Shown here: positions 55,503 through 64,000 of the stretch, piece after piece
Numbering within the stretch: the stretch's first letter is position 1
Layout of the letters: the number at the start of each line of letters is the position of its first letter
Assembly (NCBI GenBank): GCA_900095095.1
Contig: FMBT01000321.1
Location: forward strand, 248,001 to 312,000
From: Fragilariopsis cylindrus CCMP1102
Lineage: Eukaryota; Bacillariophyta; Bacillariophyceae; Bacillariales; Bacillariaceae
DNA length: 64,000 nt
Direction of reading: 5' to 3'
Position numbers and translations under genes: made by a program
Notes under the pieces: generated by a model
Seen by the model: only the letters and a program-made list of their open reading frames with translations
The model's database searches: none
What the model was told of the DNA's origin: nothing

Positions 55503-57066
55503 ATCAATAGCTTCTTCAGTTCTTCAGAAAATAATTCAGTTCGTCGACGTTGTAGTGTGCCAGTAGTCAATGATTTTTTGTTACCATCGCCTACTACATC
55601 AACACTGTAGGGAATTGATATCGATCGATACAAATCACGTAGGTCCGTTGTTAGTACTGGATCAGTAGTAGTGTCATTGTTGCTGTTGTTTGTTGTATTC
55701 TTATTATTGCTGATATCACTGATTTCTTCTAGTATGTCCCGTGCAGTTTGGGCTAATTTTTCCATTTGTTGCGATTGTGGTGGCGACGATACACCGCGGT
55801 AGTTGTTGTTGTTATTGTTGTTGTTATTGCTATTGCTATTTTCAACATATCGTACAATAAATCCTTCACATATTGTACCTTGATATAGTGAATGCTGTAC
55901 CGGACTTGGTATGTAAATATCTGAAATATTAGTAAGTGCCTCGACTGTATTGTTCGTGTATCCAATTTCTTTTAATGTAGTATCATATAGATTAAATAAT
56001 TGTTGTGCGATGTAGATGATGAGAATATCCAGATATCATTATGTGGTAATTTATATGTTTGACAAAATTCTAATACTTGTAATGTGGATAAAAATCTTTC
56101 CTGTGTTCGATCCGCAATAGCAGTCACAACCACATAATCTTTTTTGGGTATCTGACCATGATCACCTAATCCCAACAAGCCGGTAACAACTTCAAATGCA
56201 ATTGTATATCGATGTTCTTCAATAAAATTAGAACATTCCTGATACAATAATGAAGTAGTACTACTAGCAGTATTAGTAGTAGCAGTGGTAGTAGCAGTTG
56301 TAGTAGTACCAAAATATTGTCGTAATAAAATTTCCGCAACACGTGTAAATTCATTACAGGAACTATTTTTGGAATAATATCGTGTTGAGCCACTCCATAA
56401 TACTAATGAACCAGAATGTTTCAATGATACCTCTAAATATTCCCCAACACCACCACCAACACCTGATGCAGTACCTGAATTATTTCTTCCTGCTGATGAT
56501 GTATTTGCATTTGTTGTTGTTATTGCACCTGTACTACTTTCTGGATTATTAAGATTGAGTCTTTGTAGCATAGTACGACGAATATCATCTCCACCACCAC
56601 CGCCACTGCCACTGCCACTGCCACTTCCATTCTTATTACTATTATTATTACGTTCATTATCAAACTTTGGGTGAAAAATAGCTTCCAGTCGTAATCCAGT
56701 AACTACTACTTCTTCTTCTTCTTCTTCTTCTTTACCGTTTGTTGCGGTGTTAATGTTGATGTTGGTGTTGTCATCAGCATCAGCATCAACATCAGCATTA
56801 GCCGTAGATAATAACTCTGTCGTTGTCGTTACTGCTGTCGTTACTGCTGTCGTCGGGTTCATTCTCGTTGTTGTCATTGTTTCTTCTTTTTCGATTGACA
56901 TATTGCTAGTATTGTCGTTGTCGATTTCGATTTTATCGTTGTTGCTGTTGTCGTCGTCTCGTGAACGTTTCCTACTAGATAATGTTGATGTTGATGATGA
57001 TGAAGATGAAGCGTTATTAGCATTAGCACTAGCAGAAGTAGTAGTAGTATTATTGGAAGAATTCAT
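52424..57066 (-). CDS. RNL: trifunctional plant-type tRNA ligase (ligase, kinase, phosphodiesterase)
   Basis: Start MNSSNN at 57066, then a long low-complexity head. The adenylyltransferase part holds LKHSGSLVLWSGSTRYYSKNS, YTIAFEVVTGLLGLGDHGQ, KKDYVVVTAIADR, LPHNDIWIFSSS and, after a frame change, QHSLYQGTICEGFIVRYVE. These follow the plant RNL ligase domain in order. The kinase P-loop is FFPGIPGCGKSSLLQ at about 53870-53910 with one base missing, then TALVIADKNAPP. The cyclic phosphodiesterase end has two H-x-T motifs, NPHVTMAFAG (about 52800-52825) and FPHITVW (about 52573-52595). The enzyme heals and seals exon halves after tRNA splicing, and in plants and fungi also acts in unfolded-protein-response mRNA splicing. 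Several single-base breaks occur between 54.3 and 56.0 kb. The total fits a protein near 1,200-1,400 residues. Confidence 0.85.
55479..55502 (+). repeat. (GAC)n trinucleotide repeat inside the tRNA ligase gene
   Basis: About eight GAC units; on the coding strand they specify a Ser run. Confidence 0.9.
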
Positions 57067-57591
57067 TGAGTAGTAACTATCTATCTGGTGAGTGATGTGA
57101 TCATTGAAGGTGTAACCTTGCTTTCGGCACTGGCAACGTTTCAAACCTCTTCTATTGATTGGCTGATCTTCTTCGTTTTGTTGATCTTAGTAGCTTTTGT
57201 GTGTCGTTTTCATGTAGTTCATACTATGATAATAGCTGTCATGTTTGAATGAATGAATCTTGTCATGTTTGTTTAAATTTATTTGTTGAAAAAAAGAAAC
57301 TCTTCCATTGTCTGTCCTTCCTTCGCACCTAGTTTTACAAAACAAAACAATCAACTAAATATATTTTCTCTAACACCCCCTCATGTTCGCGAGTAAAATA
57401 ACTTGACTGACTGACACGTGTAAGTGTAAGAATGAAGATTTTCTTCAAAACTTCTTCAAAACCTCGTCTCTTCTTTGATGCGACAATGAAGTAGATCAGT
57501 GAGTGCGTCTACGACAACAGTACATAATCGAAACGACATCCGAAGATAAAGGACATAAACGACTGAAGAAAAAGAAAAGAACAAGAACAAG
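57067..57591. promoter_or_regulatory. divergent promoter region, tRNA ligase / TPR protein
   Basis: 525 bp between two divergent start codons. No element recognised; an AAGAAAAAGAAAAGAACAAG leader precedes the TPR gene ATG. Confidence 0.45.
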
Positions 57592-59042
57592 ATGACGAGG
57601 ATTGGTGCTTCATTTACCTCGTTTGTTGGATGGTATTGTTGGTGTTGTTGTTTGATTCTTGCTAGCGGATGGACGACGACGACGACGACGACGACAGGAT
57701 TTTACGCTATGGCTTGGATACCAACTACTACTACTACGACAACGACGACGACGAGGACTACGTACGGCAAGTTCAAAAGCAAGATAGATGATGATAATGA
57801 CGACGATTCAATTGCGCGTCCAACAACATCAATACCAATAATAGATACTAATACTGATAACAGTCATACTTATACTATATTAATAATGGAGGACAACGAC
57901 GACGACGACAAATTTTAAAAGAATTTACAAAAGGAATTTCCTTTTTTGCAACAACAGCAGCAACAACAGGATTGTCATCTTTACCTGCATTTGCATTTGA
58001 TTACGATAATGATGGTAAATTGACATCCTCCGTGGTGGATGCTGTGACATCCTCCTCGACATTAGGTCCAATTGAATTAACACCATTATCCTCTGATTCA
58101 AAAAATTATTTAATGAAGGTCGTGCATTAGAATCACAAGGGAATATGATTGCAGCACAACGTTTATATTCCAAGGTCACAAAAATTTCACCACGATTCGT
58201 CTATGGGTATAGTAACTTGGGTAATACACAAGTGGCATTAGGTGATTTAAATGATGCGGATTCCAATTATTCCAAAGCAATTGCATTATGTCGAGAATCC
58301 TCATTGCAGGCACAAGAACAAGGATTTGGTATCAAAAAATGCAATGATTTATATGTCTTTTATTAAATCGTGGTTCGGTACGATTAAATACACCAACAAA
58401 TCCAATTATAAACAAGAAGCACTGAAAGATTTACGTGAATCGAATACATTACGAGATCGACCCGATGCCATTATATTACAAAATTTAGCCAGAGCCGAAG
58501 AAATTAATGGTTTTTATAATTTAGCGGATAAAAATTATGGATTGGCAATATCCATGACCTCCAATGAAGTGAATCCCTATTGGTTACGATCCAGTATGGT
58601 CAAATTACAATTAGGTGATATCAAGGGTGGACAAGATTTATTAAAACGTATCGAAAATCGTTTCCCCGATGCACCGGAAGTGAAAGCTGCATCCGCAACA
58701 TTCTTATGGGCATTAAGTAAAGATGAAAAACAAAAAAAGGAACTGGTTATTACTAGTCCAAGGAGTGATGACAGTAGTAGTAGTAGTAGTAGTAGTGATG
58801 TTGCTAGTAGTAGTAGTAGTAAAAAGAAATCTTCTTCTTCTGCTGCTGCTGCTGCTATTATTACACAACCACGTACTAGTGAAGATTATCAAATTGAAGC
58901 GCAACGTAAATTTTTAGAAATACCTGATCGACAAAGATTAAAATTTATTGATCAAGAATATTTAAATAATATCCTTGCTTGGCCACCAATTATGATGGAG
59001 GGTGTACAATCAATTGCAAGAACTGTAGGTGATTTACAATAA
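57592..59042 (+). CDS. TPR protein, probably thylakoid-lumen or plastid, frame broken
   Basis: MTRIGASFTSFVGWYCWCCCLILASGW is a signal peptide. Then come Thr-rich linkers (GAC/ACG repeats), an acidic stretch and a second hydrophobic leader, GISFFATTAATTGLSSLPAFAFDYD, with an AFA-like lumen cleavage site. Tetratricopeptide repeats follow: ALESQGNMIAAQRLYSKVTKISPRF, YGYSNLGNTQVALGDLNDADSNYSKAI, NRGSVRLNTPTN, AIILQNLARAEEINGFYNLADKNYGLAI and WLRSSMVKLQLGDIKGGQDLLKRI. The C-terminus has IPDRQRLKFIDQEYLNN and a conserved LAWPPIMMEGVQS. TPRs act as protein-binding scaffolds; a role in photosystem assembly is only possible. Single-base breaks are at about 57915, 58105, 58370 and 58415. Confidence 0.7.
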
Positions 59043-59105
59043 ATGAAAAATGAAATGAAATGAAATGAAATGAAATGAAATGAAATGAAATGAAATGAAA
59101 TGAAG
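59042..59105 (+). repeat. (GAAAT)n pentanucleotide repeat
   Basis: About twelve AAATG units directly after the TPR stop codon. Confidence 0.95.
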
Positions 59106-59189
59106 TTTTATATATAATACTGATCATCCGATATTCTAGAAACTAAACTAAATTAGATCTAAACACTATTAACTACCTCCACTCACTAT

Positions 59190-59213
59190 CTAGCTAGCTA
59201 GCTAGCTAGCTAC
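59190..59213 (+). repeat. (TAGC)n tetranucleotide repeat
   Basis: Six TAGC units, self-complementary as TAGCTAGC. Confidence 0.9.
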
Positions 59214-60319
59214 AGTCTACTCTTTAACAAATACACTCTCCATAACAAATACACCGTATCGGCTTGCACATGATTCGTGACTGTGTAGTCAGTAATGTGT
59301 CCCGTGTAGTGACTCATTGACATAAAAATAATCAAACCAATATAAAAACTAATTCATGCAAAGATTTTACTAGTATTTGTTAGTCTAGTATATAACAAAA
59401 ACTTTAGCATCAAGTATATACACCTGAAAACTCTTTTTTTTGAAAGATTAAACTATTAAGTTTACAATAGACCTATTGGATGGAGAAATATCACATTCCT
59501 TAGTCTCGTAAGCCTACTGGAATCTCACAATATAGGCTCACACACACACAGCACACAGCAAATAACCCCCCAAAATGGCCCATTTGCAGTGTTTTATGGA
59601 CATACAGTACACTCAAAAAGGTAAATCATCCCAGAATATGTAAATGGAGTGAACCATACATACCAAAGGGAGCTAACTCTTGGTGCTTTGTGTTAATTAT
59701 CCAGCTCAGGTGCGCAAAAAAGGGGAAACCCTGTTTTGGGGCCTAAATGGCCCATTTTGTGGTTAATGCAGCCCTACAACTTCATAACCTCCATAGAAAC
59801 CTAAGCATTATGTGATCTTTGTATGTATAGGTATAATGGTGATCTCCATATAATTTTTCAGGTGTACTAAGTCCATATTGATGGTGCATCACGACCTTGA
59901 TTGCATATAGTTTTGTTATTTTGAGCATTTTAGTGTGCTTCAAAGAGTTGGGTTTTCACCGATGACACCCTAAATATATGTATGGCTTTCTAAACAATGG
60001 TAGTATCCAATTCTTCTATGATTAAGATGGATCCTTAGCTATTTTATCTGTGATTAGCACTCAAATATTTTTGCAATGTGTGTATTTTTGGCCAATTTAT
60101 GTCTATTTTATTTTTCCCGTCCCACCACAACACAATATGGCAAATGTTCCAAGTAGTGTTGGTGTATCTTGATCATATGCATATATGATATTGAAGGTAT
60201 CTAGATGTTCAAACCATGGCCCAACTGCTATTTTTGATGTTGTGCTAGCCTATTATTTCTAAATACTACTACTTTTTGTTATGGAATTATGACATGTTGG
60301 CCGAAATGTGATGTTGAGG

Positions 60320-60430
60320 GTTGCAGCAACACCTGCTGGGTCAGGCGCACTAGCATCCACATAGTGTATTGGAACATTATGTTTGCCTCCTTCAACTTTT
60401 CATTTCTTTTCCTGTGGCTGTGGAATATAA
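60320..60430 (+). repeat. dispersed repeat D, copy 1
   Basis: GGTCAGGCGCACTAGCATCC and ATGTTTGCCTCCTTCAACTT match 63162-63320, where part of the unit is itself duplicated. Confidence 0.8.
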
Positions 60431-60962
60431 TACATTTTGCTGCTATGGCAGGCACACAAACAACATGATTTTTGATCAGAAATGAACAACAAAATATCTC
60501 ATTTGAATGATTTGAATGGATTTCAGATGTGTGTTTACATAGCACATTTTGATGATAGTAATGTACAGTTTATGCACTGAACTTACAGGTTGCTTGCCTG
60601 TTAGATATCACTGTGAATTATATACATGGTAGGCAGTCCCTAACCACCTGGCATAATAATCAGCTACTAGATACTACATACAGTAGTAGGTAGCTACTCC
60701 AACAAAAAGAGTTTGTACAATGTATGATCTGTTTGTTGTTGTGCTAGCATTTATTTATACGTAATACCACCATTATACACACAAGGATGGAATATAGTAA
60801 GATAAGGTAGTCCCCCATCCACATGTATTATGAACAACTATAATTCTTTTCTATCTACTTACTTTTAGACTAGATCATTATTATGTGGTGTTGTAAAGGA
60901 AGGAAGGTAGACAGATTGAGGTGGTAAAAAAAGCAGTGTAGAGATTAAATTATGAGGAGTGA

Positions 60963-60967
60963 AAAAC

Positions 60968-61027
<60 letters not shown>
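60963..61027 (+). repeat. (CAA)n(CAG/CAA)n trinucleotide repeat
   Basis: About twenty CAA/CAG units with one CGA interruption, within the large element and not in a supported gene. Confidence 0.9.
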
Positions 61028-61028
<1 letters not shown>

Positions 61029-61262
61029 TGTTCCATTGCATACATATATCTTCTCATATTCTAGGTTGCAATTGATGAGACACATACTTTGATGTATCAG
61101 CTGTATATCAGCCCAAACACCATCTCCCATCAGCCCCCAATTGTCACTGTAGTGCAAGCATATCGTCAAGCCTTCCAGTGAATTTTCTGTCATGGATGCT
61201 TGAATTGATTACCCATAAACAGCTTACCCAGACAAGCACCATAGAACCTTGCAACATGATCA

Positions 61263-61275
61263 GGGGGGGGGGGGG
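61263..61275 (+). repeat. poly-G tract of about 13
   Basis: An uninterrupted G homopolymer, one of four long G runs in the window (also near 5257, 17894 and 50561). Confidence 0.95.
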
Positions 61276-61409
61276 CAGTCAGCTATACTATTATATACTA
61301 TTATTCATCCCAAACAACAACAAGATCAAAGTAGACATCATAGAGACAATGCACTATAACAACACTCTAGCTAGAGTCAAGGTATCATACGCTTGAATAC
61401 AATAAAATA

Positions 61410-61495
61410 ACGACTTATAATCCTATAACTAGAATAGAATGATTTCCGAATAATGGAGGTACCCACAGCATCATTATGCATGTATTCTTCTTAAA
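61410..61495 (+). repeat. dispersed repeat A, copy 2
   Basis: The inverse of 21285-21370: AATAATGGAGGTACCCACAG with matching flanks. Confidence 0.8.
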
Positions 61496-61507
61496 ATAAA
61501 AAATAAA

Positions 61508-61865
61508 CACACCATCCCACACTACACAGTAAGATTATAGCCCAAAACACAGCACTTCAATATCTTGATGATTACACATACCACCAGGTGAATTAGAACA
61601 CAAAATTGGTTCACTGCCCTCACTAAGACATATAAGTTGTGAATGGAAAGCATCATCATCAATTCCCACCATTATTTTTGGTGTAAATGCAGTATACCCC
61701 TGTTTTCAAAGATATCTCATATACAAAAATATCTCATATAAAGCAATTGAGGACCATATCTAAAATGGTCACTGTTGGTTGGAATGCCTTCACACCAATT
61801 TTGACAGGAACATCCACACAAATACCCATGAAACAAGGTAACCAATCTAAAGCCACCATTACTTT
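61508..61865 (-). repeat. dispersed repeat B, copy 2 (inverted)
   Basis: The reverse complement of the B unit at 22611-22901 and 62825-63110. It shares AATTTTGACAGGAACATCCA and CTACACAGTAAGATTATAGC. Confidence 0.85.
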
Positions 61866-62282
61866 CACCTCTGGTTTATATGGTACACCAGCTAATAATA
61901 AGGTTTTGGCTGATGGCAAAGAAAGTGAACCCCTGTTCATCAATATTGTTCTGCAGACATATTATAATTGAGCATGTTTAATGGGTTCCATACCTTTATT
62001 GTCTGGAAACAGTTTGTCTAGCAAACATAATAGCTGCAACAAATTGACTGGTAACATGGTATGTGTTAAAGGCAAGTTATTAGTCATGGATGTGTGCATT
62101 AACTGAGTTGTGGAGCACTGCAAAATTTTGAACCAACATTTGTTACCCACACGGGAAGGTAGAGGAACACTCCCTGCCAAAAAACTTTCCCTCTCTTGGA
62201 AGTTATACTCTGTTCTGTTTCTAGAAGAACAAAGAAACTACCTGACTAGAGTACTGATTGCACAGAACTGATACAACAGGTG

Positions 62283-62598
62283 CAGGCATGTTCCGGCTCA
62301 ATGTGGCTCGTGTTTGCCAACTGTGTTACAAAATCCTACAACACACAGTATGCAGTAAAGTACCATTTTTCTAGAATTTTTAACTATATCGTAGCTCCTC
62401 AAACCTGCTACAGTACCTATCCCCACACAAATCTATAGATTCCAACTTAATGTGTGGGCTATGCTAGGTATTGTGTTTTAGAGCATCCACCATACAGTTA
62501 AGGGTCCCAAAAGGTTATTGTCAAAAAAGTTGAAAATAATGATTTATTGCACACCTATGTAGTAAATAGGCAGAAAATTCCTTATTAATGCACCATGC
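62283..62598 (+). repeat. dispersed repeat C, copy 2
   Basis: Matches 38279-38625 in order: TGTTCCGGCTCAATGTGG, CTACAACACACAGTATGCAG and GCACACCTATGTAGTAAATA. Confidence 0.75.
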
Positions 62599-62824
62599 TT
62601 ACTAGTTGCGGCTATTATTTTTGCTAGTGGAACTTTTTCTGGAAAATAAAGTTATGGAACCAATTATATTATGTTTAATCTTTATATGTCTGCAGGACGA
62701 CATTGGTGAACAGGGGTTTTCTTTCTTTGCCAAGGGCCAAAAACAAATTTGGGCCTATATTAGCTAAAATCAACTAAAAATTACTTTGCACGAGGTGTAC
62801 CATGTGAGTGAACAAGAGGCCCTA

Positions 62825-63110
62825 CTAACGGGGGCTTTAGGTGGGCTAGTTTATTTCATGAGTATTTGTGTGGATGTTCCTGTCAAAATTGGTGTAGGAT
62901 CATTTTCCAACCAACAGTGAATTTTAAGTTTGGTTTTTATGAGTAATCTTGGAAAACAGGGGTAAACTGCAATAACATCCAAAATAATGGTGGGTTGGGA
63001 TGATGATGCTTCCCATCCACAAGTTATATGTCCTAGTGAGGACAGTGTGTTCTGAATTTATCTGGTGGTATGTTTAAATAATGAAATAATGTATGTATTT
63101 TGGACCAAAT
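62825..63110 (+). repeat. dispersed repeat B, copy 3
   Basis: A direct copy of 22611-22901, including TGGATGTTCCTGTCAAAATT and TTTATCTGGTGGTATG. Confidence 0.85.
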
Positions 63111-63161
63111 ATTTTTGATCAGAAAGAAATACAAAATGTACTCAGATGAAAGGGTTGCGCA

Positions 63162-63320
63162 GAGGATAACACCAGATGGGTCAGGTGCACAAACATCCAC
63201 ATAGTCTACTAGAACATTGTGTTTGCCTCCTACAACTTTTCTGTTCTTGTGGGTGTGGAAGTCACAAAAACAACAACGTTGCAGAGGACAACACCAGATG
63301 GGTTGGGTGCACTAGCATCC
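63162..63320 (+). repeat. dispersed repeat D, copy 2 with internal duplication
   Basis: AACACCAGATGGGT occurs twice, at about 63168 and 63289. The whole is similar to 60320-60430. Confidence 0.8.
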
Positions 63321-63660
63321 ATCATATCCATACCTACAAGGTCCTCATAAGGCCATTTAGGCCTCAAAACAGGGGTTTCCACTTTTGTGCGCACCTAAGC
63401 TTGATCATCAACATAAAGCACCAGAAGTAAGGTGCACCCCATCCATATGTTTTGGGATGATTCACCTTTTTGAGTGTACTGTATGTCCACAAAACACTGT
63501 AAATGGGCCATTTTTTGGGGTTATTTGATGTGTGCTGTGTGTGAGTCTACATTGTGAGATACCAGTAGGCTTACAAGACTAAGGAATATAACAGGTCTCC
63601 ATCCAATAGGTCAATTGTAAACTTCATAGTTTAATTTTCCAAACAAATGACTTTTTAGGA

Positions 63661-63971
63661 AAAAATTGGCATGATTTAGTTACTAGTTCCACGCGGAGAT
63701 TTATTCAATGCTTTCGACAGATCCCCCGGCGCGAAAATTCAATTAGTAAAAAACAAAAGAAAAAGAAACTCATCGAAGACATAATGTACGTACACATGAG
63801 TTCAACATCAACATCAACACATACCGTACATACAAAGGATTAGACTAAACAATAATCGACGACGAGGACGTATTGACACAATCTATCTCATCATACAATC
63901 GCATACAGTAGATAAAGCAAGCAAGCAAGCAAGCCACAAACCAACCAACCAACCAACCAACCAACCACACC
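63661..63971. promoter_or_regulatory. promoter/leader of the gene starting at 63972
   Basis: Short simple repeats (AAGC)n at about 63918-63934 and (CAAC)n at about 63941-63966 directly precede the ATG, as in other leaders in this window. Confidence 0.4.
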
Positions 63972-64000
63972 ATGCCGTCGAATAGCAGTAGAATCAAAAG
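63972..64000 (+). CDS. start of a gene cut by the window edge
   Basis: The ATG follows CACACC and a CA-rich leader. The visible codons read MPSNSSRIK and stay open to the edge. Nothing can be said about function. Confidence 0.35.

Larger units (their letters stand above)
59425..63660. mobile_element. 4.2-kb non-coding element with long inverted ends
   Basis: The left arm (59425-59757) and right arm (63349-63660) are inverted copies at roughly 85 percent by eye. Shared blocks include GGACATACAGTACACTCAAA, AATGGCCCATTT, TAAGCCTACTGG and AACCCCTGTTTTG-like sequence. The interior has no ORF above about 95 codons, and several internal repeats occur in both orientations. This suggests a non-autonomous, internally rearranged DNA transposon or fold-back element. 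Repeats A, B and C inside also occur at 21-23 kb and 38 kb. No transposase is visible. Confidence 0.65.

Noticed and set aside
60963-61193. Cys-run minus ORF
   Set aside because: Produced by the CAA/CAG repeat; not a protein.
1-64000. tRNA, rRNA, CRISPR arrays and bacterial-type operons
   Set aside because: I looked for B-box-like sequences, repeat-spacer arrays and tightly spaced co-directional genes and found none that hold up.

Overview
The window is nuclear DNA from a eukaryote, most probably a diatom. The DVLCGRG-type DUF6824 protein at the left end belongs to a family greatly expanded in diatoms. Several proteins carry secretory leaders followed by plastid-type junctions, short GT-AG introns are present, genes are monocistronic on both strands, and proteins are rich in Asn, Ser, Gln and acidic runs. 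No bacterial operon, CRISPR, rRNA or tRNA gene was recognised.

Layout: 0-10.9 kb holds a DUF6824 protein, an aldo/keto reductase, a decayed armadillo-like repeat locus, a conserved unknown protein, the DNA polymerase delta subunit POLD3 and an acidic EF-hand-like protein. 11-21 kb holds an unusual membrane-protein ORF, a leucine-rich-repeat protein, a lumen-type aldo/keto reductase with a duplicated 3' end, a MYND-finger protein and a multi-pass membrane protein. 21-23.4 kb is gene-poor and carries copies of dispersed repeats. 23.7-37.3 kb holds a three-repeat MYB factor, a ferric-reductase/NADPH-oxidase-like gene, a possible plastid fibrillin and a long alpha-mannosidase (GH38). 37.4-39.6 kb is a cluster of fold-back elements and palindromes. 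39.9-51.5 kb holds several small unknown proteins, a CCCH finger/IQ protein beside a possible transposase remnant, a DUF273 glycosyltransferase-like gene, a saccharopine-dehydrogenase-like protein, a SET-domain protein and a stand-alone EMAP-II/tRNA-binding protein. 52.4-59 kb holds a divergent pair: a trifunctional plant-type tRNA ligase and a lumenal TPR protein. 59.4-63.7 kb looks like one large non-coding element with roughly 310-330 bp inverted ends. A new gene begins at 63,972.

The genes are housekeeping and unrelated in pathway; two of them (tRNA ligase and EMAP-II-like protein) concern tRNA. At least ten otherwise well-conserved genes need one or more single-base frame corrections. 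Nearly all are in the direction of one missing base, and several lie in homopolymers, so consensus error is at least as likely as true pseudogenes. The most unusual non-genic structures are the perfect nested palindrome at 39.33-39.47 kb, the nested inverted repeats at 37.55-39.15 kb, the 4.2 kb element at 59.4-63.7 kb, and a promoter-region segment present three times between 44.1 and 46.96 kb.
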